This document shows, in pieces, positions 44,341 to 55,668 of a stretch of 64,000 nt of DNA. The stretch is from Plotosus lineatus (Eukaryota; Chordata; Actinopteri; Siluriformes; Plotosidae): the NCBI GenBank assembly GCA_024760905.1, contig CM045729.1:83792550-83856549 (forward strand). The letters run 5' to 3'. A program made the translations under genes and the position numbers. How positions within the stretch are numbered: position 1 is the stretch's first letter; the number at the start of each line of letters is the position of its first letter. A model generated the notes under the pieces. That model was given only the letters and a program-made list of their open reading frames with translations. It did no database searches and had not been told where the DNA came from.

Positions 44341-44782
44341 TACCAATATGGTTATCATCACTTGCTGAAGTGAAATCGACTAAAACTCACTAAAAATGTC
44401 CTCTATTTCCATTTTTCTGACGAGTACCCTCATAAAACTAGATAAAAACAGTAGCAAACTTACCGGTTTTCTTTGCAATTATTCACCGAGTTTGGTACTA
44501 TAATCCATACACCAGAAGAACAGTCGTGAAGCAGTCTTTCCATTTTGGATACTGTTTTAATATTAAAATGCAGTTTCAGTGAATAAAATAAAGGTTATTA
44601 AGACGATATGCACGTAAACATGCAGGCTAGTCGCTAAGGAAAGAGCTGAAATGAGCACCCTGATTGGTGAACTCAGTCACATGCTCACAATGCACATGCT
44701 CAGTGCCATGACATGCTTACTTCCTGTTTACTTCTAGCATACCGCAAGTGGAACTTATCTCTGACTTTCTCTTCAATAACTT
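44341..44782 (-). repeat. Dispersed repeat family R1, copy 3, partial
   Basis: Same orientation as copy 2 (cacttgctgaagtgaaatcg; taaaaacagtagcaaactta). It retains the segment around acttcctgtttacttcta that is deleted from copy 2. It ends at ctttctcttcaataac, where new sequence begins. Confidence 0.75.
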
Positions 44783-46408
44783 TGTTTTTTTAGGTTTTGG
44801 TGGAAATTCGTCATCATAGTGTTTGGTATCCCACAGAGTAATCTCAAGCATTGTGTGGCTTTCTTCCCTATCGGCAGCTGGCTGCCTTGTGTAAGCCTTG
44901 TCTTTCCAGTACTCTTCCTCATTGATATGCATATAATGATTCATTTCTCAGCCAAGAAAGTTCTACTTGTGCTGGCTGAAGGAGACCCTATGTTCAGCAA
45001 CCGGTGTCATTGTATCATCCAAAATCCACTTGGAGGATTTCTTCATCTTGACTGGCAGACCTCTCATACTGTAGACTTTATTTCTTTAAAGGCACTTCAT
45101 AAAATAAGCTTGATTGTCCAGAGTACTGTCCAGAGCAGCAAAATGGTTTAACAACTGGGCGTTGAACCTGTTCTTTACTCAAGGTTGTTGTTTATTTGTG
45201 GGAGGTGCTTGACTGTTCTGACAATTGTAAGATGGAACTTCATTACTGCAACAGCCAGTCTATGGTCATATACAATGTCTGAGTACGGGCGTATTTTTAT
45301 ATCATACAATATAACAAAGATGTGTAATATGTGGGAAAATTATGAAGCTGCTTTATGTTCTTTCCATCATTTGAGAAGGTGTATTCTGGTTCAGTTTTTG
45401 TCAAAACCTCAGGTGTTAGATTAATGGCATACATTGTTGTAACTCATGTGCGAGAGTGAAACAGTGATTCGCTCCTAAACAGCCAATGCAAACTGGTAAA
45501 CATGTCCAAAAAGAATGCAAATTCAAAAAATGCAAGTAAAAACCGACCAATTCTTAATATATGTTACGAAACTAGGTATGATCGTGAATATATCCCCAGT
45601 TCTGATCTGTAAAATTTCTAGTTCATGGTGATTGTGCAAAATACAGTGCAAATAGCCGTTTTTGTCAGTTTAACCTTATACTTTGTATTGAATCAATCTT
45701 TTATTCTGATGTGTGAAATTGTATATCTGCAGTTAGCTTATGATCAGTTCTAAATGACTTGACTTAGTGTAGCCCCAATGAATAACTTCTATCACAAGGA
45801 TAAATTCTCAAAGTTCATCATACCCTAATTTTGGGTGGTCTCGCTGCGGTCTTGTAATTTCCATGCTTCGTTGTGAAATTTTCAGTTAATGTAATTGACA
45901 TCATTGTATTCTTTAGGCCGTCTGCTTTATTTTGATGTATAGATTATGCCGCTACGACCTGTAGTTATTGTGCTATGTTAGTTTATAGGTATTCGAGAAA
46001 ACATAAATTTACCTCGTTCATGAAAATTTCAGAGCTAGGTTACAGGGGTGTCTTCACTAGCATTCGCTCTGATGCTATTGAAGTGTAAGGGTGCTTCAGA
46101 GCAGTGCTTGCTGGGCTTTCTGGACTGGACTGTAATTCATACTGTAAGGATGTGCAACCGGCCTGGCAAGACGGTACACCAAAGACTTATGAAGTTGGCT
46201 GTTTCCTTAACCTTTCGGCACAAAGAATAGAGGACAGGAATGTGTCATCACCATTCTATGCTGATGAACCAACTGTGACCTACTGACTGATCAGTGAAAA
46301 GGACTTTATTCTTTCCGTGGAGATATTGAAATTCCGGGATGGTGTATGCCTTATCACCGATTCCATGGACATGATTTAGGTGGGTTGAGTACTGTTTACC
46401 ACCAATGC
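44783..46408. other. Unrecognised stretch, possible gene or element relic
   Basis: Moderately GC-balanced sequence with short frames of protein-like composition: plus 44819-45151, minus 44944-44717 (YMHINEEEYWKDKAYTRQ) and plus 46104-46286 (WQDGTPKTYEVGCFLNLS). None matches a family I know and none is bounded by clear splice sites. Confidence 0.3.
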
Positions 46409-48712
46409 AGCCGTGAGGATGGGCACAAACAAGTGTCCATCCTCACAATGGTCGCAAGCCCGGATAAATGCAGATAGTTGCGACAGGAAGAGCATCCGGT
46501 GTAAAACTTTTGCCAAAATACACAATGTGAACCGTCAATACTAATTTCATACTGGATCGGTCGAGGCCCGAGATAATAATTACCGCCATCAGTGCTGTCA
46601 ACCAACAGGGTGCTGGTGGAAATCGGACTACTGTTGGTCGAAGAAGTAGAGATCGAAGAAAGAGAGGTGGGAGGTGTATCCGTAGACAGAGAAAAGAGGA
46701 AAGGCATGAGTCTAGGACTGAGAGTGGGGAACTGGAATGTTGGAACTATGACAGGAAAAGGTAGAGCGCTGGCTAGAGAGAAGACATACTGTGTGTTCAG
46801 GAGACCAAGTGTAAAGGTAGCAAGGCTAGAAGCTTAGGAGCAGGGTTTAACCTGTTTTTTCATGGTGTGGATGGGAAGAGAAATGGAGTAGGAGTCATCT
46901 TGAAGGAGGGGTTGGTCAGGAATGTTCTAGAAGCGAAAAGAGTGTCAGACAGAGTGAAGAGTCTCAAGTTGAAAATTGAAGGTGTGATGTTCAATGTTGT
47001 TAGTGCTTATGCCCCACATGCAGGATGTGAGTTAGAAGAGGAGAGATTCTGGAGTGAGTTAAATGAAGTGATGCAGAGTACCCCCAGAAAAGGTGGTAAA
47101 AGGTGAAAGAGTGGTCACTGGTGCAAACTTCAATAGACATGTTGGTGCAGGCAACAGAGAGGACGAGGAAGTGATGGGCAGGTTTGGTATCCAGGGCAGG
47201 AACACAGAAGGACAGATGTTGATAGATTTTGCTAAAAGAGTTGAAATGGCTGTGGTGAATACATTCTTGCAGAAGAGACAGGAGCATAGGGTGACTTATA
47301 AAAGTGGAGGTAGGAGCACACAGGTAGACTACATTTTGTGTAGGCGATGTAATTCGAAGTCAGTGACTGCAAAGTAGTAGTGGATGAGTGGCCAGAAGAG
47401 GTTAGCTAAGAAGAAGTGGGACACAGAGAAAACCGAAGAGAGTAAACAAGACTACAGGGAGACACAGCGTAAGGCGAAGGTAGCGGTGTCAAACAGAGGG
47501 CGTATGATGACTTGTATGCTAGGCTGGCCAGTAAGGAGGGAGAAAATGATCTATACAGGTTGGCACAGCAGAGAAATAGAGATGGGAAGGACGTGCAGCA
47601 AGTTAGAGCGATTAAGGGCAGAGTGGGAAACGTATTGACTGATGACAGAAGTGTGCTAGGAAGATGGAAGGAGTACTTTGAAAAGCTGATATATGAGGGA
47701 AAATGAGAGAGAAAAGAGTAGACGGGGTGACTGTTGAGGACCAGAAAGTAGCAATGATTAGTAAGGGTGAAGTGAGGAGGGCATTGAAGAGGATGAAGAT
47801 TGGAAAGGCAGTTGGTTCTGATGACATATGAGTGGAGGTATGGAAGTGTTTAGGGAGGTAGCAGTAGATTTTCTGACAAGAACATTCAACAAGGTCTTCG
47901 AGAGTGAGCAGATGCCGGAGTGTGCCAGTGCCCATTTTTAAGAACAAGGGAGATGTGCAGAGTTGTGACAACTACCGAGGGATAAAGTTGATGAATCATA
48001 TGATGAAGTTATGGGAAAGAATAGTGGAAGCTAAACTAAGGGCAGAGGTCAGTATTTGTGAGCAAGAGTTTGCTTCCATGCCAAGAAAGATCACCACAGA
48101 TGCAGTGTTTGCTTTGAGGATGTTAATAGAGAAGTACAGAGAAGGTCAGAAGGACCTGCCTTGTGCCTTTGTGGATCTTGAGGAAGCATACGACAGACAG
48201 GGTGCCGAGAGAGGAACTGTGGTATTGCATGAGGAAGTCTGGAGTGATAGAGAAGTATGTTAGTGTGGTGCAGGACATGTATGAGAGATGTAAGACAGTG
48301 GTGAGGTGTGCTGTCGGTGTGACAGAAGAGTTCAAGGTGGAGGTGGGACTGCATCAAGGGTCAGCTCTGAGCCCCTTCTTGTTTGCTATGGTGATGGACA
48401 GGCTGACAGACAAGGTTAAATAACGATCTCTATGGACTATGATGTTTGTGGATGACATTGTGATATCTAGTGAGAGCAGAGAACAAGTGCAAGAAAATCT
48501 AGATAGGTGGATGTATGCCCTGGTAAGGGGAGAAATGAAGGTTAGCCTCAGTAAAACAGAATACATGTGTGTGAATGACAAGGACCCAAGAGGAATGGTG
48601 AGGTTACACGGTGCTGAGATAATGAAGGTGGGGGATTTTAAGTATTTAGGCTGAACAGTCCAGAGCAATGGAGAGTGTGGAAAGAAGTAAAGAAGCGTGT
48701 TCAAGCAGATTG
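46409..48712 (+). mobile_element. RTE/BovB-type LINE with 5' end but no 3' end (copy G)
   Basis: The 5' end is aatgcagccgtgagg at 46409. In order on the plus strand: 5' region, endonuclease (46867-47377; GVILKEGLVRNVLEAKR, STQVDYILCRRCN), linker (47384-47706), and reverse transcriptase (47904-48654; GLHQGSALSPFLFAMVMDRL, MMFVDDIVISSES). The catalytic FADD box has become FVDD. It has at least five frame breaks. It stops at about 48712, before the C-terminal region and tail. The next sequence is an AACGTTG-rich repeat. Confidence 0.88.
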
Positions 48713-48905
48713 GTATCCCAGCTAACACGATTATTTTATAACAATGTTGCAATGAAACGTTGTAGTTACGTAACCTTGTGATGAATGTGGCAGAAACGTT
48801 GCTGCAACGTTGCAATGTTATAGAGAACATTGCAAAAACGTTGTTGCAACATTGCAGGTGATGTCATCGTGAACTTTGCGAAAATGTTGTGAAGGATGCA
48901 GCGAA
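48713..48905. repeat. AACGTTG/CAACATTG-rich imperfect repeat
   Basis: Starting at cccagctaacac, the motifs aacgttg, caacgttgc and caacattgc recur about every 15-25 bp on both strands (self-complementary core AACGTT). It resembles non-autonomous DNA elements of fish built from short degenerate repeats. Confidence 0.5.
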
Positions 48906-49727
48906 AACTTGTAGGAGTAGCATTAATAAATATTTTATTAACCCAGAGCATATACTCGAAGCATCTGGGGATGGGTAGCCCCAGCCTATATCCCTTACAA
49001 AATTTACAGTAGACATACATTTATTAATTTTTAAAATTGGAGTCATCGTCATCATTTGAGGTTCCATCCTTAGCACTTCCTGCAATACTGGAGTTCACCT
49101 GGAAAAGAAAAAATAAAATAAAATCAGTAAAACTTATAGCAGATGTGGAAGTTAACTTTTCCTTGTGCCTAAAACAATTTTATACTTACAAAAAAAACAA
49201 ACAAACAAAAAAAATTTCAAGCTCAGAAGCAGGTCAAGTGCTAAGTAGCTCACATTTTATTTCTTTTTAATGTTATCCAGCAGTATTATTATAATGCAAG
49301 TTTGCGGCAATGCAGAACGGGGGCAACACAAACAGCACAATAATAATGTCCTGCCTAAACATGCACAAAAGTGTAATAAGAAGCAGGCAGATTGCCCATG
49401 GTTAACTAATAAAGCACCCATGGCCAAAATAATTTTATGGACTCATGAAATTACCTTATAACGGGAACCGCCTTCCTTTCGTGGTTCATGTTTTAGCCTT
49501 ATCCTAATAGCCTCATCCACGTCCTGCTGTGGCGTCCCCGGATGGCACAGTGTAATGGTTCATGTAAGAGAAAGTGGCACAATTATGTATTACAATTGTT
49601 ATTTACAGCACTTTTCCTCATATTATGCTGAGTACACATGTTATATCAAAAGATAATAGATTATTTAGGGATGACCGGGGTAAATGATTTGGGGATGACC
49701 AGGTTAGCTATGGTAGTTGATCTAGCC
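48906..49727. other. Non-coding stretch
   Basis: A-rich in part (49105-49215). The 15-bp phrase tttggggatgaccag is near-repeated at 49666-49700. No gene recognised. Confidence 0.4.
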
Positions 49728-49804
49728 CAGGGGTCGAGAAGCTTTTTACTGAGAGCCAAATAAAAAAAAAAAAAAGACATATTTTAAAATCAAGTACTCT
49801 GAGA

Positions 49805-49862
<58 letters not shown>

Positions 49863-50391
49863 TTGATACGTGGTAAGGACTCTACATGACAGGACTCACA
49901 GTGTTTATGTGACAGGAAGCATGTCCCAAGTTTTGGCAATCAGCCTGTTTGTGGGTTGAAATTTTTCCATGTCTGTCCATTTGTGTTTGCTTGCCAGCTG
50001 TTCTTGGCTTTGTGCAAATGAGCTGATCAAAAACGACAGAAATTTCTCTTTACTCAAAAACAACACGGGCGGTCTGTGGCTGTTATAATCCAATAAAATT
50101 AGAGTTTCAAGGTATCGGACCTGCCCACATACTGGAGTACAGAAAGGATTGGCTCTCCGCTTCGCGCCACAGTGATGTGGCATTGAAAATAGATGACTAG
50201 ATTTAAAAGCGCGAGATTTATTCATCTGTTTTTGTTTTATTTGTTGGACTTTTTTTGTATTTTTATTTAAATGACAGTGAAATAATGTATTCGATATTCT
50301 GTTAAGAAAGGCCACCTGATTTATCTGAGAGCCAGATACAGTCATTAAAAGAGCCACATCTGGCTTGCGAGCTATAGGTTCCCGACCCCTG
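49728..50391. mobile_element. hAT-type MITE, second copy
   Basis: Ends caggggtcgagaagc and ggttcccgacccctg. Internal sequence matches 5086-5611 (aggccacctgatttatctga; aatccaataaaattagagtt). An (AT)n tract lies at 49808-49859. The right flank is a long AT/GT microsatellite, so no clean target duplication can be read. Confidence 0.88.
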
Positions 50392-50402
50392 ATATATATA
50401 TG

Positions 50403-50475
<73 letters not shown>

Positions 50476-50532
50476 GTATATATATGTATATATATATATA
50501 TGTATATATATATGTGTATATATATATATGTG

Positions 50533-50626
<94 letters not shown>

Positions 50627-50640
50627 TATACACACACACG
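50392..50640. repeat. Long (AT)n/(GT)n microsatellite
   Basis: About 250 bp of TATATG-type alternation. Every long tyrosine-isoleucine open frame here is a product of this repeat. Confidence 0.95.
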
Positions 50641-50654
50641 CACGCACACGCTCT

Positions 50655-51245
50655 CACACCACTGACCATTTCCACTAGTATTTTAGCCTAAATCTTTTTC
50701 TGGAGTAAGTAAACAATGTAAGTGACCTCTTACTGAGCTACTGCGTTATTTTAAAAATATACATGTTTGGATGTAAATTGTAGTTATTTCTCTTTGTGAT
50801 ACTGGTTTAGTTCTGTTGTCTTGTATGTCATTGCTTTGGGTCCCTCTCTAGCTTTTTGGTTCTCTGCAGAGTGCACCCGGACTCGGTGAAAGAGCGCTTT
50901 ATACTGTAAATCATGCCCCCGACTTTTTTTTATTACTGTAATGGCTATTGGTTGAATTTTACTGTGAAACATTGTTTCTCTTCCAAATGCTGGATTAGTT
51001 TTATTGTCCTCTATGCTGTTGCTTAGGGACCCTCTCTGGCTGTGTGGTTCTCTCCAGAGTGCACACGGGCTAGGTGAAAGAGCGCTTTATACTCTAAAAT
51101 CTGCCCCGCCTTTTTTTGTTCATTACTGTGACGGCTGTTGTTTGAATTTTACTGTGAAAACCGGATTTTTATGTTATTAATCAATGACATCGAGCATACA
51201 AACTGTCTACTTGTATTTACTTTCGTGTTAATGATAATGGTTAAC
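50655..51245 (+). repeat. Dispersed repeat family R3, copy 2, with internal duplication
   Basis: It matches 9474-9871. A segment of about 190 bp (roughly 50785-50975) is repeated at 50976-51170: both contain gggtccctctctagc-like sequence and gtgaaagagcgctttatact. Confidence 0.65.
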
Positions 51246-51540
51246 GTTTGAAAATACATGAATGGGAAAGCCAATGAGATCGGCTTTGGCACTGGGAAAC
51301 GTGATGGGCACTGTGAGAGTTAATGATGGAATAAAAATCTCACAAATACCCTGAAAACTAATTGATTTCTCCGCATCTCTATTACAGTGACTTCCCTACG
51401 ACTTCCCCGTTTCATCTATGAAAATGGGTGTGCTTTATTATTCACAGGGAAGGTACTAGAGCACTAGAAACACAGAAATCAAACTAAAGCGGGAACTGGT
51501 GGAGCACGGAGCTGAGAGTCAGAGAAGGACAGTCTTCTAG
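51246..51540. other. Non-coding stretch
   Basis: Nothing recognised. Confidence 0.4.
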
Positions 51541-52285
51541 CATTGGGAAGAACGCTGCTAGTCTTTATAGCCCGTGATAAAATGGAATCAAGTGTGTTTG
51601 TTTAGCACTCCACAGCACGTGTGGCAGCCTCGCCCCTCTCCAACACGCATTTCAATGCGTAACTCTATTGTGAGAGACCATAACACACTAAAAATCCACA
51701 GTGCAGTTAAAACATAAGAACAATAAAGATAAGAATTTTAATCTTTGTGCTGGTGAGCAGTTGGTATACGTAAATGTTGGAGAGGAAAGTGGATTCCTTT
51801 CCATAACAGAAGTAGAGAAGAAAGCAGATTCTTTTCCATAACAGCTTCAGGTAAATCAGCCGAAAGTTTTTTTTTTTTTTTCTCTTGCTACAGCTTTGCA
51901 TGGATGATTCTTCTTCAGGATATTGCTTTCTTTTCTTGAACAACATTTCTAATGTGGCTTGTTTCTGCTTTCTTTTCAAAACCTTATGGAAGTGGCTCAA
52001 GACCTCATAGTCAAAGGTGTTCACAGTGCTGCTAGCTTAGCTTTAGTGCTTTAGCTTAGCTTACATACATACATCCTCTTCAGCTTCGTTTATGCGGTTA
52101 TGCCTATAAGTCGATCTGTGGGTTTTCTGTTCGGTACTCTAAATTGTATTTGTTGATGGAGGTGGTATATGGTGTTAGTGATTAGATAGTTTTAGTGCTT
52201 TAGTGCTAGCTTTAGCTTTCTAAGGGTGTTACGTATAAAGTAATGTATCAACAACTTCCGGACTTCCCCAGGACAGCTTTATTAG
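51541..52285. repeat. R4 (Tigger-like) related sequence, rearranged
   Basis: 51560-51715 matches 17625-17765 in direct orientation (ctttatagcccgtgataaaa; accataacacactaaaaatc). 52155-52262 matches 17440-17575 in inverted orientation (ggaggtggtatatggtgtta; tatcaacaacttc). No transposase. Confidence 0.5.
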
Positions 52286-52339
52286 TGTGAAATGTAGTAT
52301 CTCATATATGTATATATATCTCATATTTGTATATCACTG

Positions 52340-52500
52340 CCTTTGGTGTGAGCCATGTAAAAGAACCATTGCCGTGTTTCCGCCCTGCAATGGCCTGGCA
52401 AGCTGTCCAGGGTTTACCCACCCTGCCAGCCAGGGCACCTGCCTACCCACAACCCTAATTAGGATTAAGAAGTTGTAGAAAATGAACAATGACATGAACG
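52340..52500 (+). repeat. tRNA-type SINE 3' part
   Basis: catgtaaaagaaccattgcc, atggcctggcaagctgtcca and aaccctaattaggattaag, with a decayed AATG tail. Confidence 0.7.
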
Positions 52501-52514
52501 ATGAACCATTTTTA

Positions 52515-52602
52515 CATTGGTTTTCTCTGGGTATGTTGGGATCCTAAACACATGCACAGTAGGCTAATTGGTTGTTCCAAATGAGCCCTGTGTGTGTGTG
52601 TG
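52515..52602 (+). repeat. DANA/Mermaid-type SINE fragment with (TG)n
   Basis: ttttctctgggtatgttggg and cacatgcacagtaggctaat correspond to the core and tail of the DANA-type SINE at 8260-8335. It ends in (TG)n at the left LTR. Confidence 0.55.
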
Positions 52603-52979
52603 TGTAAGAACTCTCTCCGTGGAAGCTCTTAGTTAAATCTGCACAATCTGGATTCCTGTATCTCAACGTCTGGGAGTACTCCGGGAACAGAGGACAACAA
52701 ACCACACGAGTGGAATCAGTCTGGTTTATTCATCTGCTGCTCATCGAACATATGCAGTGTCCGCTTATTTATACAGAGGGATGTGCGTGCAAAGCAGTAA
52801 TTGCGTGTTCATAAAGCATTTCCATATACATGTTTGTGCACTGCGGCGCTTAACACTTGGGGATGTGCATGCGAAGTAGTAATTACGTGTTCACAAAGCA
52901 TTTCCATATACATGTTTGTACCCTGCGGCGCTTAACACTTGGCTAATTACATTTCAAAGCAATTCCTCATTGTTATGCA
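52603..52979 (-). repeat. 3' LTR of the provirus
   Basis: On the coding strand it starts TGCATAACAATGAGG and ends GTTCTTACA. U3 has an 82-bp tandem duplication (units starting at 52778 and 52860), as in viral enhancers. TATAAA is at 52773-52768 and AATAAA at 52730-52725, only about 40 bp apart. Confidence 0.9.
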
Positions 52980-53106
52980 TTGTTACTTTCCGAATCCCAC
53001 ACCCAAACTGAAACACGACACAGGAACACCCACCCAACAGTTTCATGTGCCTAGCGCACATGTCACAATTACAAGTAGAACAGGAAGCTTTAGATACACA
53101 GAAGTT

Positions 53107-53190
53107 ACAATACACACATAGTTGCATCTCATTTACAATACACACATAGTTGCATCTCATTTACAATACACACATAGTTGCATCTCATTT
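53107..53190. repeat. Exact triplicate 28-bp repeat near the 3' LTR
   Basis: Three identical units (acaatacacacatagttgca + tctcattt) at 53107, 53135 and 53163, in the region between env and the 3' LTR. Confidence 0.95.
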
Positions 53191-53486
53191 ATCCTATCAA
53201 TTTATTCCTTCAATCCCCTCTTTTTATACTATGAAATATGTATAAATTCTGTAGAGGCACGCCGGAGCCCTCTCTTTCTTGTGGCATTCCAGAGGTGTTT
53301 TTTTCTTCGTGTGGAATGTTGGACACCGTAGGGAAGAAACCAGGCCGTGGTTGCGCCGAGGCTGGTGCTTGAAGGGCAGCCAGAGCCCCATCGCCCTTCG
53401 CCCACGTACCTCGGGGCTCCGGTAGCCTTCCCGTCCGGATGTATCCAAGCATTACACACGCACACGACGTATTCTTGGGTCCGTAG
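53191..53486 (-). other. Proviral 3' untranslated region with imperfect duplication
   Basis: The phrase ccggatgtatcca occurs at about 53434 and 53493, with similar tails (gtagtcatcg and cagtcatcg). No credible coding frame. Confidence 0.5.
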
Positions 53487-54001
53487 TCATCGCCGGATGT
53501 ATCCACACGACACACTCCCGGGTCGACAGTCATCGACAGAGGCGGAGGGCAGGCGGGCACATTGGGGTTCGCTGAGGGAACTGGCCAGGACCCAGATTCG
53601 ATTCATCAAACACCTAAAAATACAGGGTCCAAACACGTAAACCAACAACAAACATATAAATACAGGAGCAAGCATGGTTAAATACGGGGTAAACATGCCG
53701 AAAAGAGAGTGGAGAAATCCCAAGTCATAGTTTGGACTTTCGTCGTGTCACAGTTGGTCCGCTACGTCACGCATTTTTTGTAATTGGTGTAATTGTCCCG
53801 TGCTGGGGTATATACATACGGGGTTCCTCCATCATGGGGAAAGAGAAAGCAAACAATACATTCTTCCTGGGTCACATCTCGTTTAACCGTGAAATTTAAA
53901 TACTGCCAGAACATGTTATTTTCTGGATGACGGTAATGTGTGCACCAACCCGGGACCACGCATAGTAGCCCGATTAGGAGCAGGGCATAAGAGGTATACA
54001 T
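53487..54001 (-). pseudogene. env remnant: leader and membrane anchor only
   Basis: Frame 54001-53762 begins with a hydrophobic leader (YALLLIGLLCVVPGWC), followed by about 60 residues with potential N-glycosylation sites (NFT, NYT), then stops. Frame 53723-53487 begins inside a transmembrane helix (LAPVFICLLLVYVFGPCIF) with a following C-terminal region. Almost all of the surface subunit and the ectodomain of the transmembrane subunit are missing, so the deletion removed the receptor-binding and fusion parts. Confidence 0.65.
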
Positions 54002-54279
54002 AAGTTGGATTTTAAATGGGCGTTATCCGACCCGTGTGCGAGAGGATGTGGTGGTGATACTTAGGTATCTGGATCAGGTCAAGACGAGTAAGTCATTCAC
54101 CCCAGAAGGGCTGGTATCTCGAGACCTGAAAGAGAGGTAAATGAGGACAAAAATTTCACAAATACAAAGTGCACTTAATACATCATTGCGGACTTTTCTT
54201 CAGTCTGGTAGCATGGATCCACTGTGGAAAGAGGTCAGTTAGTACGGCGGTATGAGTAACAGTGAGTATCTCCGTGGGC

Positions 54280-55668
54280 TCACTGTAAGGGGTGTCTCAA
54301 AGGGGAATTTAGTTTCGCAAATGTTTTGACCAGCACCTTGTCTCCTACCTTGAAGGCGTGAGTGCTTGTGTCTGTCGGGACCGAAGTGTTCTGATTAGTG
54401 CGTTTCCAATAGTCGTTTAGGACCTTAACAAGGCCCACGGCATGCTCGCTCATGTGTATGCCTAAGTCTTCCGTCCCCAAAGCCTGCTTTCCCTTCCTCC
54501 AAGGAGCAGGAAAGGGTCTCCCCATTACCACTTCGTAAGGAGATAGATTCCCTAAGGCCACCTGCGAGGTCATTCGCAGATCCGCCAAAACCACGGGTAG
54601 TACTGAAACCCAATTCCTTGATCCAGTGGCGTGCATTGCCTTCCGTAATTTCCCTTTAATTGTTCTGTTTGTTCGTTCCACGATTCCGGAGGACTGAGGG
54701 TGATATGGGACATGGAAACGCCAATTGATCTTTAGCTCTTGGGCCAACAGTTGAGTGACTTTTGAGGTGAATGGTGTGCCTTTGTCCGAATCAATTCCCA
54801 ACGGGAGGCCATATCTGGGAATAATTTCCTGTGATAACTTTTGAACCACTACTCGGGCGTTTTCGTTCCCACATGGGAAAGCTTCGACCCACCGGGAAAA
54901 TTTATCCACGATAACCAATAGATATTTAAAGGGGCCCTGCCGGTGCATGTGAGTAAAATCTATCTGCCACTCCTGGAAGGGAGTATCTGGTTTTGGAAGA
55001 TGCTGATGTGATGCATGTGGTTTGGACACATTGTTCTGTGCACAAATCAGGCATTTGTCCAGAATGCTGTGTACCGTCGAGGCTAGTTGTCGTATACAAA
55101 AATCTTTTTCCATATCTGTCACCACCCCTCTTCGACCGCGATGTGTAGGCCCGTGAAACTCGCGGACGAGGAAAGGAAGACAGTGCGTGGGCAGAGATAA
55201 GCGACCGGTCGAATCGAGTAGAATGCCGTCCCCCGAGGGCTGAGAGCCATGCAAAGACCAAAAATCAGTGTCTTCCGTGGACGCCGAGGACTGAAGGGAT
55301 TTCAGATCCAAGTCAGGGAGGAGGGCGCTAAGCATGTGTGAGGTTGACACCAGCGCGGGCTGCAGGAACGCTGGCATGAAGCCGAGCAAGGCAGCCTGTT
55401 TAGCTGCGCGGTCAGCCAAAGAGTTACCTCGTGCCTCATCAGAGGAATGACCGCGGGTCTTTACAATCGCTAAACGGAGCGGGAGATTGCAGGACACAAT
55501 AAGATCCTGGACTAAGGTGGAATGTGAAATGGGCTTACCGTCAGCAGCAGTGAAACCACGAGATTGCCAGATACGGCCGAAATCGTGCGCCACCCCGAAA
55601 GCGTAACGAGAGTCAGTATATAGTATATACAGTATATAGTCGCGTCCTGGTCGGAGGCGAGAGTGCAT
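54280..55668 (-). pseudogene. pol: end of RNase H and integrase
   Basis: A 462-codon open frame. The first part is the RNase H C-terminal half (YTDSRYAFGVAHDFGRIW, TRGHSSDEARGNSLADRAAK). Next comes the HHCC zinc-binding region of integrase (FHGPTHRGRRG ... CLICAQ) and the catalytic core: QIDFTHMHRQ, IDSDKGTPFTS and SSGIVERTNR. The second and third catalytic residues are separated by 35 residues, as usual. The C-terminal DNA-binding part follows (HAFKVGDKVLVKTF). This is the best-preserved proviral domain. It is cut off from upstream pol by a frameshift near 55620-55640, at a TATA-rich tract. Confidence 0.88.

Noticed and set aside
46048..46286. Two overlapping 60-codon frames as a small gene
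   Set aside because: No splice sites, start context or homology could be seen. Kept only as part of an unassigned stretch.
50365..50691. Long open frames of alternating tyrosine and isoleucine on both strands
   Set aside because: They are translations of the (AT)n/(GT)n microsatellite. The same applies at 774-1052, 1663-1946, 7129-7452 and 20076-20316.
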